From NCBI RefSeq assembly GCF_900112485.1, contig NZ_FOMG01000002.1, positions 186,001 to 250,000 of the forward strand: a DNA stretch of 64,000 bases, given 5' to 3'. Positions 1 to 8,767 of the stretch are shown here, piece by piece. This DNA is from Clostridium uliginosum (lineage in GTDB: Bacteria; Bacillota; Clostridia; Clostridiales; Clostridiaceae). Position 1 is the first letter of the stretch. Each line of letters opens with the position of its first letter. The notes beneath the pieces were generated by a model that was not told where the DNA came from, did not search any database, and saw only the letters and a program-made list of their open reading frames with translations. A program made the position numbers and the translations under genes.

Positions 1-1188
1 CATATCTAAATATAATGTGTACTTAGTTTGTCCACCGCTTCTTAAAATTCCACCGCCTATAATCATATTTGAAACTTTAATCCATAATACCAGTGCAAAC
101 ATAATTAATAGCTTAATTGTACAATCTTTTAAATTGTCAGATATATTAAATATAACTACATATAGTTTAGAGAATAAAATTAGCAAAACTCCAAATATTG
201 CTGACCCTGCAAGGCCTAAGTGAACAAACTTTCTTGAATATTTAAATGCTTCATCATTTTCATCTTTACCAAGTTTGTTTCCTATCATGATTCCTGCTGC
301 AACACTAACTCCTGAGAATAAACCTATACTTAAGCTTTGTATTGGAAATGTTAATGTCATAGATGCAACTTCACTTGTACCCATTCTTCCATATACAATA
401 GAATACATTGTTTCACCTACTGCCCAGAAAAATTCATTTATTAATATTGGAGTAGTTATAACAATAATCTTTTTTATAAAATTAGCTGATAAATCAGATA
501 TTTGTTTTATTTTAAATGCTCCTGGATATTTCCTTATATATATACATGCAACAAGTATTGCAACTTCTAAAGTTCTAGTTATAGTTGTAGCATAAGCAGT
601 ACCCTGTACTCCCATTTTGGGTAGTCCGAACTTACCAAATATAAGAATATAATTTAATATCGTATTCATTAAAATTCCGAATATTCCTGCAAACATAGGT
701 AGTTTAACATGTTCTGTGCTTCTTAAAACTGATGAATACATAGTAATTAAAAGTATTGGTATATATCCAACTGCATTAATTTTAAGATATTCACTTCCTA
801 ACTCAATTACTTTAGCATCTTTTGTATAACAACCTAATACTTGATGATGAAAAACTAACGAAAGTACAGAAAATATTAAAGTTATAGCAAATCCAATAAA
901 CAAATTTCCGCCAAATGAACGTGCTATATTTTTCTTGTCTTTTTTACCCCAGAATTGAGATATCATAATAGAAGTTGAAGCACCAATAGCATTTAAAGTT
1001 ATTATAAAAATATTTGGGAATCTTGATCCTAGCCCTACAGCTGCAATTGCATTTTCTCCAAGTTGTCCAACCATAACTTGATCAATAATACTTAACGAAG
1101 CTTGAAATAAACTTTGAATAGAAACTGGTATTGCTATTGCTAACATAGTACTTAAATATGGACTCTTTTTAAAAATTTTTTTAATCAT
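1..1188 (-). CDS. MATE family multidrug/cation efflux transporter (3' end cut by window)
   Basis: The open frame runs from an ATG at 1188 off the left edge, giving 396 visible residues of a protein usually about 450 long. The N-terminal stretch after MIKKIFKKSPYL has the MATE pattern (IPVSIQSLFQASLSIIDQVM, then VGQLGENAIAAVGLG), and hydrophobic helices recur throughout. MATE proteins export cationic drugs or metabolites in exchange for Na+ or H+ across the cytoplasmic membrane. A consensus promoter with a palindrome lies directly upstream (1218-1273), which suggests repressor control. Substrate unknown. The family call is firm. Confidence 0.9.
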   Translation of the reverse strand, partial: MIKKIFKKSPYLSTMLAIAIPVSIQSLFQASLSIIDQVMVGQLGENAIAAVGLGSRFPNIFIITLNAIGASTSIMISQFWGKKDKKNIARSFGGNLFIGFAITLIFSVLSLVFHHQVLGCYTKDAKVIELGSEYLKINAVGYIPILLITMYSSVLRSTEHVKLPMFAGIFGILMNTILNYILIFGKFGLPKMGVQGTAYATTITRTLEVAILVACIYIRKYPGAFKIKQISDLSANFIKKIIVITTPILINEFFWAVGETMYSIVYGRMGTSEVASMTLTFPIQSLSIGLFSGVSVAAGIMIGNKLGKDENDEAFKYSRKFVHLGLAGSAIFGVLLILFSKLYVVIFNISDNLKDCTIKLLIMFALVLWIKVSNMIIGGGILRSGGQTKYTLYLDM

Positions 1189-1217
1189 ATTTTATCCTCA
1201 TTCTCGCCTTTGTTTTA

Positions 1218-1238
1218 AGTAGTACTTTTTGTACTACT
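1218..1238. promoter_or_regulatory. Palindromic operator candidate at the MATE promoter
   Basis: A perfect inverted repeat with 8-base arms (AGTAGTAC / GTACTACT) around five T residues lies just downstream of the -10 box. Position and symmetry fit a MarR- or TetR-type repressor site. A second palindrome with the same design (AGGATAA, five T, TTATCCT) lies at 1281-1299, upstream of the -35 box. No regulator gene is visible, and it could lie left of the window. Function is inferred. Confidence 0.5.
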
Positions 1239-1244
1239 ACTTTC

Positions 1245-1273
1245 ATAGTAAAACTATCTCCTTAATATGTCAA
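1245..1273 (-). promoter_or_regulatory. Sigma-A promoter of the MATE gene
   Basis: Read on the minus strand, TTGACA (1273-1268) is followed after exactly 17 bases by TACTAT (1250-1245). The predicted transcription start falls inside or beside the palindrome at 1218-1238, 30 bases or more upstream of the MATE start codon. Confidence 0.75.
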
Positions 1274-1389
1274 TAATTTTAGGATAATTTTTTTATCCTT
1301 ATATATTTCAAAATACATTGTATTTCTAATAATTTTTCATTGTGGACCTGGTTCATCTGAAAAGTTTCATTTTGTATTGTACCTACTTA

Positions 1390-1445
1390 CCATTGTGCAA
1401 AACATACATCGCATCTTTGACTTGTTATTTCTTTCATATCGCTAA
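1390..1445. repeat. Partial copy (one end) of the GGCACAT palindromic repeat family
   Basis: The segment matches the right half of the copies at 53962-54118 and 52633-53076: a TTGTGCAAAA block, then CATC, TTTGACTTGTTATTT, CTTTCATAT, ending in TAA (1443-1445). The left half is missing or unrecognisable, so this is a decayed insertion. Confidence 0.6.
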
Positions 1446-1486
1446 TGAAAATTAAACTTATACTTTTAAAATACATTCAAACTAGT

Positions 1487-1664
1487 AATAAAGGTCATGC
1501 TTTTGTTAAAGTGTTACATTAAAAAATTTTGATAGCTATGATTCTTAGATTATAAGTTGTTCCAAATATGCTTGTCTTTAAAGCAAGCACTTTGGGCACA
1601 ACTTGTAATCTTAGAATCACCCATCAAAATCTTCAGTAACCTAAACAAATGCATGACCTTTATT
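1487..1664. repeat. 178-bp imperfect palindrome with 14-bp perfect terminal inverted repeats
   Basis: The ends are AATAAAGGTCATGC (1487-1500) and its exact complement (1651-1664). Inside, 1540-1560 pairs with 1598-1618 at 19 of 21 positions, 1524-1533 pairs with 1623-1632, and the centre is GCTTG / CAAGC around 1570-1588. The whole segment can fold into one long hairpin. It differs in sequence from the other palindromic repeats here. It lies just past the stop codon of the EamA transporter. It may be a MITE or a large terminator-like structure. Confidence 0.8.
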
Positions 1665-1685
1665 TTGGTAGATTGCATACATAAC

Positions 1686-2633
1686 TTAAAGTTTCAGCGT
1701 GGAACCTGTATCCTTTTTTACTCTATAAACTAAAAATATACCTAAGCATACAAGTATTAACGCTATTAAAATTTTAATATCAAATATATTTTCACCAAGG
1801 AATATTGATGATAATAATGTTCCAAATACAGGTATTAGAAAGTTAAATACTGATATCATCCCTACCTTATTATATTTTAATAATTGTGCCCAAATAGCAA
1901 ATGCTACTGATGATAGTAATGACATATATATTAACAATGATGTAGATTTTAAAGTAAATCCTCTTAGACTTCCACCTAAAGTTAAACCTAAAATTGTTAA
2001 TATAAGCCCACCTATAAATAATTGATATCCTGTAACTATTGATGCATCTTGGTTTTGAGTGATTTTTTTACCATATATTGCTGAAGCTGCAAAAATAATT
2101 GCTGCAATCATAATAAATCCTTCCCCATTAAATGTGAAAGAATTGCTCATAATTGATTCTCCATTTAAGTTAACAATAATTACCCCAATAAATCCTATAA
2201 CACATCCTAATATTTTATTAAAGTTAAGTTTATCATTTTTATAAATAAAATGTGCTAATATAATGCTTACAAAAGTTCCTGTTCCATTTATTATAGAGCC
2301 TCTAACTCCTGTAGTATAAGCTAAACCGACATAAAAAAATATGTATTGAATTGCTGTTTGCGTTGATCCAAGCAGTGCTACTTGTCCAAATTGTTTTGCA
2401 GAAAAATTAAATATGTTTTTCTTTTTAGTTTTTTCTAATAAAAGCACCAAAAGACCTGCAAACGCAAATCTATATCCAGCGAAAATTAATTTAGAACCTA
2501 TGTCATTTGAACCTATATTAAATAATGAATATCCTACTTTCACTGCAGGATAAGCACTTCCCCATAAGGCACAACATAATGTTGCTAATAATACGATATT
2601 TTTTCTATTAGTATAAAATTTAGTTTTGTCCAT
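1686..2633 (-). CDS. EamA/DMT-superfamily metabolite transporter
   Basis: The 315-residue protein has about ten hydrophobic helices in two EamA halves (roughly residues 13-150 and 165-305), the usual length and layout of drug/metabolite transporters. The N-terminal half carries the typical LCCALWGSAYPAVKVGYSLF segment. It is probably an inner-membrane exporter of an amino acid or metabolite, but the substrate cannot be told. The ATG at 2633 follows an AGGAGAG ribosome binding site. It stands alone, with a palindromic element just after its stop codon and an oxidoreductase remnant upstream. Confidence 0.85.
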   Translation of the reverse strand: MDKTKFYTNRKNIVLLATLCCALWGSAYPAVKVGYSLFNIGSNDIGSKLIFAGYRFAFAGLLVLLLEKTKKKNIFNFSAKQFGQVALLGSTQTAIQYIFFYVGLAYTTGVRGSIINGTGTFVSIILAHFIYKNDKLNFNKILGCVIGFIGVIIVNLNGESIMSNSFTFNGEGFIMIAAIIFAASAIYGKKITQNQDASIVTGYQLFIGGLILTILGLTLGGSLRGFTLKSTSLLIYMSLLSSVAFAIWAQLLKYNKVGMISVFNFLIPVFGTLLSSIFLGENIFDIKILIALILVCLGIFLVYRVKKDTGSTLKL

Positions 2634-2653
2634 ATTTTAGTTTTCTCTCCTGT

Positions 2654-2818
2654 CTAGTATAAGAACTTAATCTTAAATTGAATTTTTTTTAATTTCTTCA
2701 TTTCTTCTGAATTTAAACCTACTGGCTTTTCACATAAAACAGCTTTTTTATGTCTTAGTGCTTCAATTGACCAATATTTATGTAGTTCATGGGGTAGTGC
2801 AATATAAACAGCATCTAT
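2654..2818 (-). pseudogene. Remnant of a Gfo/Idh/MocA family oxidoreductase
   Basis: Minus-strand translation between stop codons gives about 54 residues. They start IDAVYIALPHELHKYWSIEA and then contain AVLCEKPVGLNSEE, the diagnostic EKP motif of NAD(P)-dependent Gfo/Idh/MocA dehydrogenases. The Rossmann N-terminus and the C-terminal domain are absent, with a stop at 2819-2821 just before it. A strong orphan ribosome binding site (AAAGGAGGTG, minus strand near 2878-2888) lies upstream, so the gene start may survive while the middle is deleted. Confidence 0.8.
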
Positions 2819-2920
2819 TTAATCATTATTTGTCTTTAGTGAAAGATTGTATTATAAGTATAAATCCCTCACTAAAGTTCACCTCCTTTTAATATAACAA
2901 AATAATTTATTATATTATGT

Positions 2921-2964
2921 ATAAAAAGTCTTAAGAATAAAAATGTCTCTTTTATTCTTAAGAC
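2921..2964 (-). terminator. Intrinsic terminator of tex
   Basis: Perfect 15-bp arms (2928-2942 and 2950-2964) with a 7-base loop are followed on the minus strand by a run of T, 25 bases past the tex stop codon. Confidence 0.9.
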
Positions 2965-2988
2965 CATTATTACAATTTTTATATAAAA

Positions 2989-5166
2989 TTATATTTCTAA
3001 AGATTCATCAATATCTTTCATAGTTAATGATATTCTCTTTCTCTTTTCGTCAACTTCTAATATAGCTACTTTTACTATGTCTCCAACCTTTACTATATCT
3101 AAAGGATGCTTTACAAATCTATTCGCCATTTGGCTTTTATGGACTAATCCATCTTGATGCACTCCAATATCTACAAATGCTCCAAAGTCAGATACATTTC
3201 TAACTGTACCAGCTAATACCATTCCTGATTTTAAATCTTTAAGTTCAATTATTCCAGTTTTAAGTATTGGCTTTGGCATTTCTTCTCTTGGATCTCTACC
3301 TGGTTTCTTTAATTCTTTTATTATATCTTTTAAAGTAAGCTCTCCAATATCTAAAGTTCCACTTAACTTATTTAGCCCTTGAGCTTCTGCTCTTTCATCA
3401 ATATCACTTAGTTTATTATTCTTAAGATCTTGCTTATTATATCCAAGAAGTTCAATTAATTTTTTTGCCACGATATAAGATTCTGGATGGACTGAAGTAT
3501 TATCTAAAGGTTCTTTGCTATCATCAACTCTTAAAAAACCTGCACATTGTTCATAAGCCTTTTGACCTAATCTCTTTACTTTTAATAATTCTTTTCTTGA
3601 GGTAAAGTGTCCAGCTTCTTCTCTATATGCAACAATATTTTGTGCAATAGTTGCATTTATTCCTGAAATATGGGTTAAAAGCGATGGTGTTGCTATGTTT
3701 AAATTTACTCCAACACTATTAACTGAGTCTTCCACTACACCTTTTAAAGATTCTTCTAGCTTTTTAGGCGTAACATCATGTTGATATTGTCCTACTCCTA
3801 TTGCTTTAGGATCTATTTTAACTAGTTCAGCTAAAGGATCTTGTAGTCTTCTTCCTATTGAAATTGCACCTCTTACTGTAACGTCTAAATCCGGATATTC
3901 TTTTGTTGCAAGTTCTGATGCTGAATAAACTGATGCTCCTGCTTCAGATACAATTACATATGCTAATTCTTTTCCTGTTTCATTCTTTATTTCAGTAAGC
4001 ATTTCTGCAATTACCTCTTCAGATTCTCTAGATGCAGTTCCATTTCCAAGTGAAATAACATCTACATTATGTTTAGTAATAAGAGCTTTTAAAGTCTTCT
4101 TTGTTCCCTCAATATCCCTTCTAGGAAGCGTTGGATATACTGCTGTATTTTCTAAGAACTTTCCTGTTGCATCTAAAATTGCAATTTTACAACCAGTTCT
4201 AAATCCAGGGTCGTATCCCATTACTACTTTGCCTTTAATTGGAGCTTGTAATAATAATGCCTTTAAGTTTTCTTTGAAAATCTTAATAGCTCCTTCTTCC
4301 CCAATATCAGTTAATTCATTTCTGATTTCTCTTTCTATTGATGGATAAATTAATCTCTTTAATGAATCTTTAATTGCAAGTTTTAATTTTTCATCTAAAA
4401 TTTCATTTTTCTTTAAAACATGATTTTGTAAATATTGTATAATCTTTTCTTCATTTGAAGTAATTTTAACGCTTAATACCTTTTCTTTTTCTCCTCTATT
4501 AATAGCTAATATTCTATGAGGTGGTATTTTGTTAACCTGTTCTTTATAATCATAATACATCTCATATGGAGTTGGTTCTTTAGAATCTCCCTTGGATTCT
4601 ATGTTTCCTTCTCTTATAACTAATTCCCTTATATACTTTCTGTACTTAGCCTCGTCTGATATGTTTTCCGCTATTATATCTAAAGCTCCTTGAATAGCCT
4701 CTTCACTACTTACCACGCCTTTTTCTTCGCTTATATATATTGAAGCCTCTTCATCTAAATTTCCATTGAATTTTCCTTCTATAATCAACTCTGCTAAAGG
4801 CTTTAATCCCTTTCCTTGAGCTATTGTAGCTTTTGTTCTTTTTTTAGGCTTATATGGTCTATATATATCTTCAACCTCAGTTAAAGTTGTTGACTTTTCT
4901 AAAGCTTTTGCTATCTCATCCGTAAACTTTTCTTGCTCTTGTATTAATCTTGTAACATCTGCTTTTCTTTCTTCTAAATTTCTTAAATAAGTGAGTCTCT
5001 CAAATAGCTTTCTTAAAACTTCATCTGAAAGTCCTCCTGTTACTTCTTTTCTATATCTTGAGATAAAAGGAACTGTATTGCCATCATCTAAAAGCTGTAT
5101 AACATTTTGAACTTGTGATAATTTTATCTCTAACTCTTTGGCTAATCTTTCTTCAATCGAATTCAT
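2989..5166 (-). CDS. tex: Tex family RNA-binding transcription accessory protein
   Basis: The 725-residue protein is the normal length for Tex. In order it shows an N-terminal helical domain (PFISRYRKEVTGGLSDEVLR near residue 35), a YqgF/RNase H-like domain around MGYDPGFRTGCKIAILD (about residue 318), helix-hairpin-helix segments near residues 500-560, and a C-terminal S1 RNA-binding domain from about residue 648 (GTVRNVSDFGAFVDIGVH). Tex proteins bind RNA and associate with transcribing polymerase; the exact role in clostridia is unclear. ATG at 5166 after AGGAGGG. A palindromic repeat copy lies 32 bases upstream. Confidence 0.95.
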   Translation of the reverse strand: MNSIEERLAKELEIKLSQVQNVIQLLDDGNTVPFISRYRKEVTGGLSDEVLRKLFERLTYLRNLEERKADVTRLIQEQEKFTDEIAKALEKSTTLTEVEDIYRPYKPKKRTKATIAQGKGLKPLAELIIEGKFNGNLDEEASIYISEEKGVVSSEEAIQGALDIIAENISDEAKYRKYIRELVIREGNIESKGDSKEPTPYEMYYDYKEQVNKIPPHRILAINRGEKEKVLSVKITSNEEKIIQYLQNHVLKKNEILDEKLKLAIKDSLKRLIYPSIEREIRNELTDIGEEGAIKIFKENLKALLLQAPIKGKVVMGYDPGFRTGCKIAILDATGKFLENTAVYPTLPRRDIEGTKKTLKALITKHNVDVISLGNGTASRESEEVIAEMLTEIKNETGKELAYVIVSEAGASVYSASELATKEYPDLDVTVRGAISIGRRLQDPLAELVKIDPKAIGVGQYQHDVTPKKLEESLKGVVEDSVNSVGVNLNIATPSLLTHISGINATIAQNIVAYREEAGHFTSRKELLKVKRLGQKAYEQCAGFLRVDDSKEPLDNTSVHPESYIVAKKLIELLGYNKQDLKNNKLSDIDERAEAQGLNKLSGTLDIGELTLKDIIKELKKPGRDPREEMPKPILKTGIIELKDLKSGMVLAGTVRNVSDFGAFVDIGVHQDGLVHKSQMANRFVKHPLDIVKVGDIVKVAILEVDEKRKRISLTMKDIDESLEI

Positions 5167-5197
5167 AATTCCCTCCTAGTTGCTTGTTTACATGGGT

Positions 5198-5262
5198 TTA
5201 AGCACATTCAAGAAAAATAATAGACAAGCTTACTGGTCTATTATTTTTTTTAATGTGACTTA
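5198..5262. repeat. Short copy of the GGCACAT palindromic repeat, flanked by TTA/TTA
   Basis: The 59-bp body (5201-5259) starts AGCACATTC and ends AATGTGAC. Inner arms AAATAATAGAC and GTCTATTATTT form a clean hairpin. TTA at 5198-5200 and 5260-5262 is a direct repeat, as for a 3-bp target duplication. The central part of longer copies is missing. Confidence 0.75.
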
Positions 5263-5337
5263 CTATTAATATTATAAACTTATTTAACCGTAAGGCAAGA
5301 TTTCTATATATATTTTAATTATAAAACCTTAATTCTA

Positions 5338-5366
5338 TTGCCCTTATGTAAAGCTAATTGTATAAT
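5338..5366 (+). promoter_or_regulatory. Promoter for the small membrane protein gene
   Basis: TTGCCC (5338-5343), a 17-base spacer and TATAAT (5361-5366) lie 34 bases upstream of the ATG at 5401. Confidence 0.7.
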
Positions 5367-5400
5367 TAAACTGTAAATATATGTAAAAGGTGGTGTCTTA

Positions 5401-5733
5401 ATGATTAAGATTATGAATAAAATAAATTCATTTTTGCTATTATTTCTTATTTTAGTTCTTTTATTAAATAAAGTTAAGGTAATAGACTACTCTCTAACCT
5501 TAAAAAATATATTTTCTTTTTTAACTCTTATTTTAACCTTACTTTCTGCAACTAATGTAATTTTAACTAGCAAATCTGGATTTTTTAAATTTATTAATGT
5601 TGTAATTATATTAGCATTAATTGCTGGTGGAATATTAGCTATTTTAAAACCTGGTTTAAATATCTATATATACACTTGCTTGTTATTTACCTCAGTATAT
5701 TGTTTTATTGATATGTTTTATAAAAAAGCTTAA
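5401..5733 (+). CDS. Small multi-pass membrane protein, unknown function
   Basis: This 110-residue protein is almost all hydrophobic, with about four membrane helices (near residues 8-24, 33-50, 62-80 and 87-105) and a basic C-terminal MFYKKA. It has no motif I recognise. It begins at an ATG after AAAGGTGGTG and has its own good promoter. The M28 peptidase gene follows on the same strand after 107 bases, so the two may be co-transcribed. It is a convincing gene because of signals and composition, but function is unknown. Confidence 0.6.
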   Translation: MIKIMNKINSFLLLFLILVLLLNKVKVIDYSLTLKNIFSFLTLILTLLSATNVILTSKSGFFKFINVVIILALIAGGILAILKPGLNIYIYTCLLFTSVYCFIDMFYKKA

Positions 5734-5840
5734 GGCATATAAAATAATAATATTTTTTATACATTATTAAATATATCTCATATTGTTATCTTAATATTAA
5801 TAAACTCTATTATATGAATTAATTTATGAAAGGTGATAAT

Positions 5841-7247
5841 ATGAAAAAATTCATTTATTATACTAGTTTAATAGTATTATTTGTATGTTTAGTTGCTTCC
5901 GTATTCTTTCAGACTACATACTATCATTTTGATTCTGCTAAGGTTAATGATAATATTAAAGTAATATCTTCTAATGAATATGAAGGTAGACTTACTGGAT
6001 CTTATGGAAATGAAAAAGCATCTTATTTCATAGAATCTTGCTTTAAAAATAATAAGCTTTCGCCATTTAATAATAGCTATAGAGAAAGCTTTGAGGTAAC
6101 TACTCCAGTTAAAAATGATAATGCCCCTACAATTAAGATAATCAATAATAATAATAATAATGTTTTACATGAATATAAATATGGAATTGATTTTAAAGAA
6201 GACATGCTTAATTTTAATGAAAGTTCAGTTGCATTTACAAAAGAAGATACTATTGACATATTTCCAAGTTCATTAGTAATTAAACATGGAGGAAAAAATT
6301 ATTTATTTTATGTTTCCTTTGATAAAAATTTTTCTTTTAGGAGTTCTTTTAATGCAAACTCCCCTTATGAATTTTCAGTTGCTATAACTACAGAAGTGTA
6401 TAATGGTCTTTTAGATTCTTTAAGAAATAACAACATCGTAAATATAAGTATCCCATATTCTAAAAACCAAAATACTACTTCAAATATAATTGGAGTAATA
6501 GAAGGATCATCTAAAATCTTACCCCCTCTAGTTGTTACTGCTCACTTTGACCATATAGGCATGGATTATCTAAACAATTATTATAATGGGGCTTTAGATA
6601 ATGCTTCAGGTACAGCTTTTATTTTAGAACTTTCAAAAAGTTTTTCTAGCCTTGTAAAACCAAAAAGAAATATTATATTCGTTGCTTTAACCGGAGAAGA
6701 ATTTGGTCTTTTAGGCTCTGAACAATTTGCTACAGAATATAATGATATTATAAAAGATAGTAAAGTAATTAATTTTGACATGATAGGTGCTCCTAATACT
6801 CCTATATCAATAATAGCTGGTGCTCGTTACAAGGATAGTGCAGATAAAAATGTTGAACTTATAAATTCTTTTGAGAAAATTTGTAATGAAAAAAATATTG
6901 ATCATAAGATTAGCTTTGAAAATTCTAGTGATCATGCTAGCTTTGCCAATAAAGGAATTGATTCTGTGACTTTATGTCATTCAGATGTATCAAAGATCCA
7001 TACTCCAAATGATAAGATTGATTATATTGATATATCAGCTATTGATCAAGTTTATTCAATTGTTAAAGAAGAAATTTGTGATTATGCCTATGATGATTTT
7101 AAATTATTTTTGTACAACCCGTATTTAGTTATTTCTTTATTTGTTCTATTTATATTACTACTCTGTGCTCCCTCTTTTAAGAAGAAAATTAAAGTGTATA
7201 TAAATAAAAAAAATAAACCTTTAGATTGGGCACATGAAAAAAAATAA
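5841..7247 (+). CDS. Membrane-anchored M28 family zinc aminopeptidase
   Basis: The start is set at 5841, because GAAAGGTG ends a few bases before this ATG; an in-frame ATG at 5826 has no binding site. The 468-residue protein has an N-terminal membrane anchor (residues 5-25), an extracellular region, the M28 di-zinc peptidase core and a C-terminal membrane helix (LVISLFVLFILLLC). Zinc ligands are visible in TAHFDHIG, LDNASG, TGEEFGLLGS, NFDMIG and KIHTPND. Family members release N-terminal amino acids. Its last codons (HEKK and stop) lie inside a palindromic repeat copy (7228-7296). Confidence 0.85.
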   Translation: MKKFIYYTSLIVLFVCLVASVFFQTTYYHFDSAKVNDNIKVISSNEYEGRLTGSYGNEKASYFIESCFKNNKLSPFNNSYRESFEVTTPVKNDNAPTIKIINNNNNNVLHEYKYGIDFKEDMLNFNESSVAFTKEDTIDIFPSSLVIKHGGKNYLFYVSFDKNFSFRSSFNANSPYEFSVAITTEVYNGLLDSLRNNNIVNISIPYSKNQNTTSNIIGVIEGSSKILPPLVVTAHFDHIGMDYLNNYYNGALDNASGTAFILELSKSFSSLVKPKRNIIFVALTGEEFGLLGSEQFATEYNDIIKDSKVINFDMIGAPNTPISIIAGARYKDSADKNVELINSFEKICNEKNIDHKISFENSSDHASFANKGIDSVTLCHSDVSKIHTPNDKIDYIDISAIDQVYSIVKEEICDYAYDDFKLFLYNPYLVISLFVLFILLLCAPSFKKKIKVYINKKNKPLDWAHEKK

Positions 7248-7296
7248 AAAGTCAAATATACTAGCATACTGACTTTTTATATTATTGAATGTTCCC
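7228..7296. repeat. Short palindromic repeat copy overlapping the end of the M28 gene
   Basis: The copy begins GGGCACATG and ends AATGTTCCC. Inner arms ATAAAAAGTCA and TGACTTTTTAT pair perfectly around about 13 bases. The M28 stop codon (7245-7247) is inside the left arm. The hairpin followed by a T-rich stretch may also terminate transcription. No clear 3-bp direct repeat is seen here. Confidence 0.7.
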
Positions 7297-7382
7297 TAGA
7301 CATATTAAATAATATAAAAATAGAGGCATGGTTTGCTTTCACAATCCTACCTCTATTGATTTGTGTGCATATATTATAAAAT

Positions 7383-8478
7383 TTATTGCTTCAAATACGC
7401 ATTTATAAATAAGTCTATTTCTCCATCCATAACTGCAGTAGTGTTTGAACTTTCTACATTAGTTCTATGGTCTTTAACTAAATTATAAGGATGGAATACA
7501 TAAGATCTTATCTGACTTCCCCAACCCATATCTTTTAATTCACCTGTTAAATCTTCAATTTTTTCTTTATGAGCTCTTTCTTTTAATTCTATTAATTTAG
7601 CTTTTAACATGCTCATAGCAGTATCTTTATTTGAAAATTGACTTCTCTCATTTTGACATTGTACAACTACTCCTGTTGGAATATGCGTAATTCTAACTGC
7701 TGAATCAGTTTTATTGATATGCTGTCCACCTGCTCCAGATGCTCTATAAGTATCTATTCTAAGGTCCTCTGCTCTTATATCAATGTCCTGTTCTTTTGTA
7801 AGCTCTGGTAATACTTCCATTGATGCAAATGATGTTTGTCTCTTCCCATTTGCATTATACGGTGAGATTCTAACTAATCTATGGATTCCCTTTTCTGCTT
7901 TAAGATATCCATAAGCATATTCACCACTTACTTTTAAAGTAACACTTTTTATTCCAGCTTCATCTCCTTGAAGTAAATCTAAAACATCTACTTTATAACC
8001 TTTCTTTTCACACCATCTTGTATACATTCTTAGAAGCATTTCAGTCCAGTCATTTGCATCAGTTCCACCAACTCCAACATGAAGAGTTAATATTGCATTG
8101 TTTCTATCATATTCCCCAGATAAAAGTATCTCCATATTATAAGCGTCAAGTTCCTTTTCTATCTCTTGAATAGTATTAATTATTTCTGATGAAGATTCAT
8201 GATCATCTTCATCCATAATTTCTCTTAAAACTTCAACATCTTCAAATTTAGATTGTAAACTTTCACCTCTTTGAATTTTATCTTTTATTCGCTTACTTTC
8301 CTTAGTAACTTCTTCTACTCTTTTGCTATCATCCCAAAATCCTTTTTCTTGCATTTGAAATTCTAGTTCACTTAATTGTTTCTCCAAGCATTCTTTGTCA
8401 AAGTGAAGCCCTCATCTCTACTATAGATTCTTTTAGGTTAGAAAGCTTTAATAATTCTTTTTCTAATTCAATAATCAT
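7383..8478 (-). CDS. prfB: Peptide chain release factor 2 with programmed +1 frameshift
   Basis: RF2 reads UGA and UAA stop codons and hydrolyses peptidyl-tRNA in the ribosome. The first 26 codons run from the ATG at 8478 to an in-frame TGA (8400-8398). The slippery site CTTTGAC (8403-8397) follows an internal Shine-Dalgarno-like AGGG (8412-8409), so a +1 shift joins the main frame that continues to 7383, about 365 residues in all. The GGQ loop (SGAGGQHINKTDSAVR) is intact. The stop-codon recognition motif reads SPY where SPF is usual (Tyr codon 7857-7859). Low RF2 favours the shift, giving autoregulation. Confidence 0.95.
8397..8412 (-). promoter_or_regulatory. prfB programmed +1 frameshift site
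   Basis: Minus-strand order is AGGG, five bases, CTT, TGA, C. This is the classical RF2 recoding site, with the stop codon being one that RF2 itself reads. Confidence 0.95.
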
Positions 8479-8560
8479 CTATTTCACCTCTTTCAACTAA
8501 TTTAATTAATAATTATAAGACATTTTTTTAAAATAACAGTCCACTATGTGATATATATTT

Positions 8561-8647
8561 AAAAAAACTCCGTAGCAAACTTCACTATGCATTGTTAATT
8601 CTATAATTAATAATAGAAAATACTTAGTTGAAATCCCTACGGAATTT
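8561..8647 (-). terminator. Long hairpin terminator between secA and prfB
   Basis: Arms AATTCCGTAG and CTACGGAGTT (minus strand, 8648-8636 and 8575-8566) enclose about 60 bases and are followed by seven T. It may be a second terminator for secA. Confidence 0.6.
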
Positions 8648-8661
8648 ATTATAATATATAT

Positions 8662-8690
8662 ATTATTTTTAAAAACTCAATAGGAGTTTT
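8662..8690 (-). terminator. Probable secA terminator
   Basis: AAAACTC / GAGTTTT arms (8690-8684 and 8678-8672) with a five-base loop are followed by T-rich sequence on the minus strand. Confidence 0.55.
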
Positions 8691-8767
8691 CCTTAAATTG
8701 TACATCATCAACTGTCAATCTTGTTGTTACTATTAATAACAATGTATCTTACTAGATTGTCAATTGC

